A stretch of DNA of 64,000 nt from Chondrosia reniformis. Its lineage: Eukaryota > Porifera > Demospongiae > Chondrillida > Chondrillidae. Under the pieces are notes generated by a model. That model was not told the DNA's origin. It was given only the letters and a program-made list of their open reading frames with translations, and searched no databases. Each line of letters starts with the position of its first letter. Within the stretch, counting starts at the first letter, position 1. The stretch is taken from the NCBI GenBank assembly GCA_947172415.1, contig OX359200.1:6952001-7016000 (forward strand), given 5' to 3'. Positions 58,101 through 64,000 of the stretch are shown piece by piece. The translations under genes and the position numbers were made by a program.

Positions 58101-61100
58101 GAATAGCCCAGGAATAGTGCGCATGTTGGTATTCTCCGAGCTGCTGTGACACTGTCAATGTCACCAGGAGCCCTGTAACTAACATACAAATATCAGCACT
58201 CGTATTACATAATACTAACCACAAGTGTTTAAATTTGAATGTACGTATTCACCGGTAAACTTGTGCATATGCCTACATTTATTGCTATAGGGAGAAAATA
58301 GGTAATTTTAAGATTGAACCCCCAGGTTTATTTCGTGGGCGGGGGGACCACCCCAAGCAGGGAATGATCAAGGTGCAATTTGATTAACAGAATGTGATTA
58401 AACTCCATATTTATGTACAAGAAATATAACAAGTTGTTTGTCATCCCCTTTGTACTTTCAGAGACGCATACAGCCAGAGGATGTCACTATAAACATTGGA
58501 AAGTGAGTATTTCCTTCACCAATCCACCTCCTTGCTTAAGAGCATGCCTTGCTTACCTTTTCATTCGTCAACTTCACTGCTGATCCCACCCCTTGACCCC
58601 ACCCCTCGACCCCATCCCCCGAACACACTCCTGGTCCTTCCTTCATTTAGAGGTGTAAAGGTCCCCACTCCTCCCGAGGGACACAAGTGGAAGGAGATCA
58701 TCAATAACAACACTGTCACCTGGTTAGCCTCTTGGACGGAGAACGTACAGGGGGCAATCAAGTACGTAATGCTCAACCCAACATCAAGAATCAAGGTTTG
58801 TGCCTCCTAACCAAGTTGACTAGGGAGTTACGTAAATACTAATTGTGGGTCATTGCAAGTCAAGTATCTGAACATACGTATAGTTTTGTATTACGTATAT
58901 AATCTCTTTGAATCTTAAATTTTAGGCTGAAAAGGACCTGATGAAATACGAAACAGCTAGGAAGCTAAAGAAGTTTGTGGTAGACATCAGAAGGCAGTAC
59001 ACGGACGATCTGAAGTCACAAGAGATGCGAATCAGGCAGAGGTTAGCTCATGAGCCACTGTATATAAGCTCATGGTACTCAATGTAAAGGCCCCCCCATT
59101 CATAATGTGTCTAAATGACAGGATAACAGAAATGTGTCTTTATAATCTGGTGTTTCCTAGGGCAACCGCATTGTATTTTATCGACAAGCTAGCTCTGAGA
59201 GCTGGTAACGAGAAGGACACGGATGAAACAGCAGACACAGTCGGATGCTGTTCATTGAGAGTGGAACATATCAGTGAGTTCCTACCTTGTGCATATCTAC
59301 CTCCTCCCTTTGAAGGATACACCCCCTTCCCTTGAGGGATACACCCCCTTCCCTTGAGGGATACACCCCCTTCCCTTGAGGGATACACCCCTTCCCTTGA
59401 GGGATACACCCCCTTCCCTTGAGGGATACACCCCCTTCCCTTGAGGGATACACTCCCTTCCCTTGAGGGATACACTCCCTTCCCTTGAGGGATACACTCC
59501 CTTCCCTTGAGGGATACACCCCTTCCCTTGAGGGATACACCCCCTTCCCTTGAGGGATACACCCCCTTCCCTTGAGGGATACACCACCTTCCCATACGTA
59601 CATTAGCTAAAGGGAACTTTTGAAAGTACATACGTAACTGTTATAATTCCTGTTTTTGTATCTTTAGCTCTTCACGAAGAGCTAGATGGAGAAGAAAAAG
59701 TAGTCGAATTTGATTTTCTTGGTAAAGACTCCATTCGCTATCAGAACAAGGTTCCTGTGGATAAACAAGTCTTTAAGAACCTGAAGCTCTTTGTTAAAGG
59801 GAAGGAAGGAGCAGACAACCTCTTTGACAGATTATCTGTAAGGAGTAACAATCTCTCCAGCAGAGGAGACATCAATTGCTATGTCTGTCTCTTTACTCTC
59901 TGTAGACATCTGACCTCAACAAGCACCTCCAGGACCTGATGGAAGGTCTCACTGCCAAAGTGTTCAGAACCTACAATGCATCCAACACTCTTCAAGAACA
60001 ACTTGATCTGTTGACTGATGGTAGGCGGTGCTCAGTAGACATACGTACAGTATGTAAATGCGTATACAATGGTGAACTTTGATTGCTACTCTAACATACG
60101 TGCATACTTACGTATGTACCGTATGTACATATATATAGATACAGTATTAGAGCTATATGAACATTACCTTTAATTATAGAGAGTGACAGTGTTGTTGGAA
60201 AGACTCTTTCATATAACAGAGCAAACAGAGCTGTTGCAGTGTTATGTAACCATCAGGTAATCTCACCAGCCATCTCCCCATCTCTTGGCTCATCCATCCA
60301 TCCCTCTATATACACATATGTACGTACACTCAAATGATGATAACATCAAGACTTTAAGATCGGCTCTTGGTCTTAAAATCTCTAATTTGTCCATATATTA
60401 CACTCACCCATCTTTCAACTAATTCCATCTATTCACTTCTCTGTGTGATCTTCATCAAAAATATTTCTTTCCAGAGAGCTCCACCAAAGACATTTTCCCA
60501 ACAAATGGAGAACCTTCAAAAGAAGATTGACGCAAAGAAGGAAGCAGTTAGAGATGTGGAGAAAGAACTTAAAGGTTTGAAGAAGGAAGCTAAAAGTGAC
60601 TCACGACTCAGCAAGTCAGTCCACAATCACTATAGCTACAGAGTGTGTGCATGTCCATAATACCCATTAAGTAGGAAAGTGATAGTGTTTACCATTTAAT
60701 ACAGTGTCTTTTGGATGCAGCACATAAGAATCCTCCATTTTATTTCTAAAGTTCAAACAGACATGGGTAACTTGCTGTTTACTGTTCTGTTGATTTTAGA
60801 AAAGTTGATAGTACAAAGAAGAAACTGGAGAGACTTCGTGAACAAGAAATGAAGTTGGAAGTTGCTGCCACTGACAAGGTAAAGTATACGTACATTTATC
60901 AAGAACCTATTTTTATATGTGAGTGCCGCCAGTAGTAATCACGTACATTTATCAAGAAAATGGTCGTGGTATGTTTTCAGTAAAAGTATGTACGTGGTAG
61001 GGTATTTCTAATCGATCATATCTCTAAAGGATAGAATTTCAGTGAAGCTTGGTATATACGTATATTCTCTAAGGACTATACGTACATAAATGTTCAGCTG

Positions 61101-61558
61101 GGTGCCTACTATTTCTACTGGCGGCAGTCACATATACGTATGTACCTAGATTTTGAGTCTGGATAATTGTGGATAAGTCTGTTCTGTATTTATTGAATTT
61201 AGGAGGAGAACAAGGAGATAGCGTTAGGTACTTCCAAGTTAAATTATCTGGATCCCAGAATCAGTGTTGCTTGGTGAGTGTATTATTTAATTAGAGGGGC
61301 CTCCCCTCCTAGGGTAGCTATTCTACTCACACCTATTAGGAAAGTTCATTTCTTCTTTTCCTTATTTGTGCAAAAGTGCAAAATTGATATGCATACATAC
61401 TTAAGTATATGTATTTTACTGGTTCTATACTAATATACTATTGTTGCTCCTTTAGGTGTAAGAAATGGGATATTCCTGTGGAAAAGATTTACAACAAGAG
61501 CCAGCGTCAGAAATTTGCCTGGGCAATTCACATGACTGAAGAGGATTTTGAATTCTAA
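52118..61558 (+). CDS. TOP1: DNA topoisomerase I (nuclear type IB)
   Basis: TOP1 relaxes supercoils through a 3'-phosphotyrosyl intermediate in the nucleus. Exons: 52118-52147, 52417-52450, 52954-53096, 53752-54159, 54227-54278, 54566-54595, 54743-54834, 56166-56279, 56603-56698, 57479-57565, 57716-57903, 58291-58372, 58462-58502, 58651-58795, 58926-59041, 59161-59273, 59668-59837, 59906-60020, 60180-60256, 60475-60614, 60800-60878, 61203-61273, 61456-61558. Sum 2,526 nt = 841 aa (human 765). Lys/Ser-rich N-terminus, core ([39 protein letters not shown]), coiled linker, C-terminal SKLNYLDPR with catalytic Tyr ~799, ending EDFEF. Arg in LALRAG, Lys in LGKDSIRY and Arg in YNRANRAVA are present. 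Exon 57716-57903 uses a GTTAGG donor. The N-terminal exons are least certain. Confidence 0.94.
52148..52953. other. TOP1 introns 1-2
   Basis: Apart from the short exon 52417-52450 no feature is seen except two copies of TTTGTAAACTTTTCCACC (~52730 and ~52828). Confidence 0.6.
53525..53604. repeat. Foldback repeat in TOP1 intron 3
   Basis: CACATCACTTCTGTGTTTGG (53527) pairs with CCAAACACAGAAGTGACGTG (ending 53602), with one mismatch and a ~33-nt centre. Confidence 0.85.
54925..55632. repeat. 28-bp minisatellite in TOP1 intron 7
   Basis: About 25 copies of a unit containing CTTCAATCAAGAAGCAC followed by ACGTGTACGTA. Each unit carries TACGTA, and most also carry CACGTG. All three frames are open, giving long spurious proteins. 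Confidence 0.95.
55700..56160. repeat. 42/39-bp minisatellite in TOP1 intron 7
   Basis: Eleven copies of GTTAAAGTGCTGTGAATCCT-type units, with a 3-bp shorter variant (GCCATGTG versus GCCTACGTGTG) interspersed. It runs up to the acceptor of exon 56166. The open Cys-rich frame is a consequence of unit lengths divisible by three. Confidence 0.95.
56765..56985 (-). repeat. Hammerhead-bearing repeat copy, minus strand, in TOP1 intron
   Basis: Reverse-complement copy of the PLE-terminal repeat. On the minus strand: CTCC (56916-56919), CTGATGA (56901-56907), GGG TGGAATT CCC stem II, GAAAC (56881-56885), GTC (56874-56876) and GGAG (56861-56864). Stem I inner pairing is weakened (TTAACC). After the 22895 copy it is the best preserved, with the long flanks shared: AAGACAAAGACTCCCAGGAT and TATAGGCTCTTTT. 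Confidence 0.7.
57185..57370 (+). repeat. Degenerate hammerhead-type repeat copy in TOP1 intron
   Basis: CTAATGA (57210-57216), GAAAC (57232-57236), ACAGCTGTC with GTC at 57241-57243, and TCCTCATCCGAAGCTCTCAC. The core G to A change should inactivate it. Confidence 0.65.
59315..59592. repeat. 22-bp minisatellite in TOP1 intron 16
   Basis: About 12 copies of CCCTTGAGGGATACACCCC-type units; CCCTTGAGGG is an internal palindrome. It begins ~40 bp after the donor of exon 59161-59273. The minus-strand frames ([20 protein letters not shown]) are artefacts. Confidence 0.95.
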
Positions 61559-61935
61559 TTGACAACTGAAATTCACCTTCTATCATCAATTCTTATTAGG
61601 AGTTTTTCTACATAGATTGTATATTTAAGACCATGTTCATACTGATACCTAATGTGGAATATGTCATGATAAGCTGGTCTTTATATTTATTTGAACAGAA
61701 CATTCTAACCCACATTCACCTTTTCTGTATTTTCTTTATTTTCTGTTGTAAGAATTCTTAATAACAAAAAACATTTGCTCTACAGGTATAAATAGCCTAG
61801 CATGCCAGACTAACGTATAAGTTCCTTGTGCATATCTATGTGTAATTGTCATACATGTTTCGTTAGTTATCATAGAGTTATCATTTCGAATTATATTATT
61901 ATTATGTGTATGTACATTTATGAATTTTACTATAT
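61559..61935. other. TOP1 3' flank
   Basis: AT-rich, no further exon. A canonical AATAAA is not evident close to the stop, so the poly(A) site is not placed. Confidence 0.5.
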
Positions 61936-62632
61936 CCATCAAAATTTCAAAAAACTGAATGAAAATGCATGCTTTGTAGATGTCTGTGACTGCAGACACC
62001 AAGTATTAGCCTCGAAGCTTTACAGTTGGGGCATGCAATTACAGCCCTAAATGTACATAAAATTCTAACATACGAAGTTAATATGTATGGTGAGAGATAT
62101 ATAGGGCAAATTACAAGCTTCCATCAAAATTTCAAAAACTGAATGAACATGCTTTATAGATGTCTGTGACTGCTGACAGCATGTATTATATATTATATAT
62201 TTTAAAGCAAAAAATACGGACTATACATTGTTTATACATGCAACATGTGGATGAGGAATGGGATCCTGGAGCAGTATGCTGTCTCACTTCTATAAATAGG
62301 ATAATTATGGAAAATTGTATGCATATGAATTCACGGTCTTATATATAGCCTCGAGCTCATGTGAGGGAGTTGCAAACCTAAATGTACATAATATTCTAAT
62401 ATACGAAATTAATGTATGGTGAGAGATAAGGCAAATTATCAGTATCCATCACAATTTCAAAATCTGAATGAACATGCATGCTTTATGACTGCTGACACCA
62501 ATTGCAAGTAGTAGCCTCATAGCTTTCCATTTGAGGCAATTACTGCCCTAAATGTACAGAAAATTCTAATATGTATATATGAAGTTAATGTATGGTGAGA
62601 GATAGCAAGTTATCAGTACGTAGCATTTTATG
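61936..62632. repeat. Three diverged ~190-320-bp tandem repeats
   Basis: Units start at ~61937, ~62121 and ~62447 with CATCAAAATTTCAAAAACTG-like sequence. They share GATGTCTGTGACTGC(T/A)GACA, CCTAAATGTACATAA and GTTAATGTATGGTGAGAGAT. The middle unit has an extra ~130 bp. No coding signal. Confidence 0.85.
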
Positions 62633-62835
62633 ATGCCAGTTAGAACATCTATAATGTATGTGTAGGTGTTAGCTTTAATTGTGGATTAATAATGATATTT
62701 GCTAGGAATTGCATGTTGCATGTTGCATAAATCTGTTTCCTTAACATTTTTTACATCTCTGGTGAGCCCGACATTCCTTTCCTTTGCCTGATGATTGCAG
62801 AAGTTGGAGTAGAAAGTGTAATTGCTGATGACAGA

Positions 62836-62962
62836 TAGTAGCTGATGGAGACACCATTTCTGTAGATGTAGCTGATGGAGACACCATTTCTGTAGATGTA
62901 GCTGATGGAGACACCATTTCTGTAGATGTAGTTGATGGAGACATCATTTCTGTAGATGTATA
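62836..62962. repeat. 30-bp minisatellite, four copies
   Basis: GATGGAGACACCATTTCTGT followed by AGATGTAGCT, repeated four times with the last copies diverged. Minus-strand frames are open, but no splice-supported gene was found across it. Confidence 0.9.
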
Positions 62963-63036
62963 TAACCAAAAAGATATGTAAAAGTATAGTATATGTAATG
63001 CATATAAAAGACATTATAATATACAAATATATTGTA

Positions 63037-63659
63037 TTAAAATGTCCTCCTACCCTCTTGCACAAAACACTGTGTAAGAACATTAGATGTGCAATTTATT
63101 GAATGATTTTCAACTGTTCCAAAGCAACTTCCACTGGAGACTACAAGTAAAGAAAGACATTCCACATACTATTATTAGTGCATGCATATTTATATACATG
63201 TATATGATATATACCAAATATATTCAAATTAAAACTACAATGTATAGGTATACGTATAATATGCGTATGCATAATATTATGTAGGTATATATACAAAGTA
63301 GTACTTATATTTTATGGATTTAATGTATGTATGTATAAGTACACAAGCTAGCTGTGATTAAAAAACAAGACATTCTAAATCAGAAAACATTCTACATATA
63401 TAGAATGATATATATTCTTACCTTCTGATGGGCATTTATGTTGTTCGTCCTATATACATACACATAAAATATCTACATATATATGTAATTATCGGCATAA
63501 GACATACATAATATACTTATTATTAATATTATTATTATTATACATATATGTATATAAATATTTAAGAATCCTCACCCAACAAATGTCACTGCAAGAAGGA
63601 CACAATATTGAACCTTGGATAGTTTGGTTCAAGTCTGTGAAGTGCATATCAAAGATTAT
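63037..63659 (-). CDS. Possible cysteine-rich protein, C-terminal exons only
   Basis: Three phase-compatible minus-strand exons with good splice sites: 63576-63659 (IIFDMHFTDLNQTIQ...CPSCSDICW), 63422-63449 (DEQHKCPSE) and 63037-63140 (VSSGSCFGTVENHSINCTSN...QCF, ending TAA). Any upstream part would be beyond ~63700 and was not found. Seven to eight Cys in ~70 residues and an N-glycosylation sequon suggest a secreted fragment. No family recognised; this is a proposal, not a firm gene. Confidence 0.35.
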
Positions 63660-64000
63660 CTGTGTAAAAATTGAATCTGGTGAAGGACACTTTGCATATA
63701 CGTACACTTCATATGCATGATATTGTCCTTTTTTAATGTACCTATAGATTATAATATTCATGTTTATGCATACATAAATGTACATTCATGCATGAAATGA
63801 TAGGGAGTCTTGGTGTGATCACAATAATTTAAGAAGGGTCAAAACCATCTATTTCAAGAATTACTGTTGCTTTCCTCAATTACTTAATATACGTAAGTAT
63901 ATACTTTCTTACTTCTTTTCCTTCACATGTACAAAGAAAAGCGACCTCCAGTATGCTAATTTCCACCCCTTGAGATGTACAGTTGTACTAAGTACATATA
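63660..64000. other. Right end of window, no feature seen
   Basis: AT-rich, with scattered TACGTA/TATGTA palindromes. No exon could be supported. Confidence 0.5.

Noticed and set aside
59140-59631. Minus-strand frames of 96-163 codons with SREG/KGRG repeats
   Set aside because: Shadow of the 22-bp minisatellite in TOP1 intron 16 and the antisense of exon 59161-59273.
62741-63083. Minus-strand frames with a ten-residue repeat (MVSPSATSTE)
   Set aside because: Created by the 30-bp minisatellite; two frames are open at once and no flanking exons join in phase.

Overview
The window looks like nuclear DNA of an early-branching animal, most likely a demosponge (inference). It is AT-rich with short, dense GT-AG introns, and it carries two conserved housekeeping genes (CPSF1 and TOP1), animal-type secreted modules (fibrinogen C-terminal, sushi, Kunitz, IgGFc-binding) and a Penelope-like retroelement. 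No rRNA, tRNA, CRISPR array or bacterial operon was seen.

Layout. 1-12633 (+) is the C-terminal ~1,200 codons of CPSF1, the large cleavage/polyadenylation subunit, in 36 exons. One intron holds a fibrinogen-related secreted gene (FREP1) on the opposite strand. 13044-19879 holds two degenerate tandem copies of the CPSF1 3' exons plus the nested FREP (FREP2 broken, FREP3 intact on paper). FREP3 has a Penelope-like element in an intron, followed by a hammerhead-ribozyme-like motif. 24852-26450 is FREP4, frameshifted. 27074-33369 (+) is a secreted protein with an IgGFc-binding-type domain, six sushi domains and one Kunitz domain. 34116-35618 (+) is a secreted four-Kunitz protein.

36289-49400 is a mosaic of segmental duplications. 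It contains a truncated FAM135 copy, a broken sushi/Kunitz copy, stray Kunitz exon pairs, a FREP5 gene split by a terminal-inverted-repeat block, a ~240-bp-arm palindrome and a one-Kunitz copy. 49398-51665 (-) is an intact, intronless FAM135-like serine esterase. It is head-to-head with TOP1 (52118-61558, +; 23 exons, 841 aa) across a ~450-bp spacer with a palindromic NRF1-type site. TOP1 introns hold three minisatellites. The right end has ~200-bp tandem repeats and a possible cysteine-rich gene on the minus strand.

Exon boundaries were placed by hand, using GT/AG signals, phase continuity and remembered family alignments. For every model called intact, exon lengths sum to a multiple of three. 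The most unusual signals are (a) exact 4-bp CGTA/ACGT length differences at TA dinucleotides between paralogous copies, creating TACGTA; (b) a hammerhead-like motif behind the Penelope-like element, with several decayed dispersed copies; and (c) a 2.15-kb block with 64-bp perfect terminal inverted repeats carrying Kunitz exons, lying in a FREP intron.
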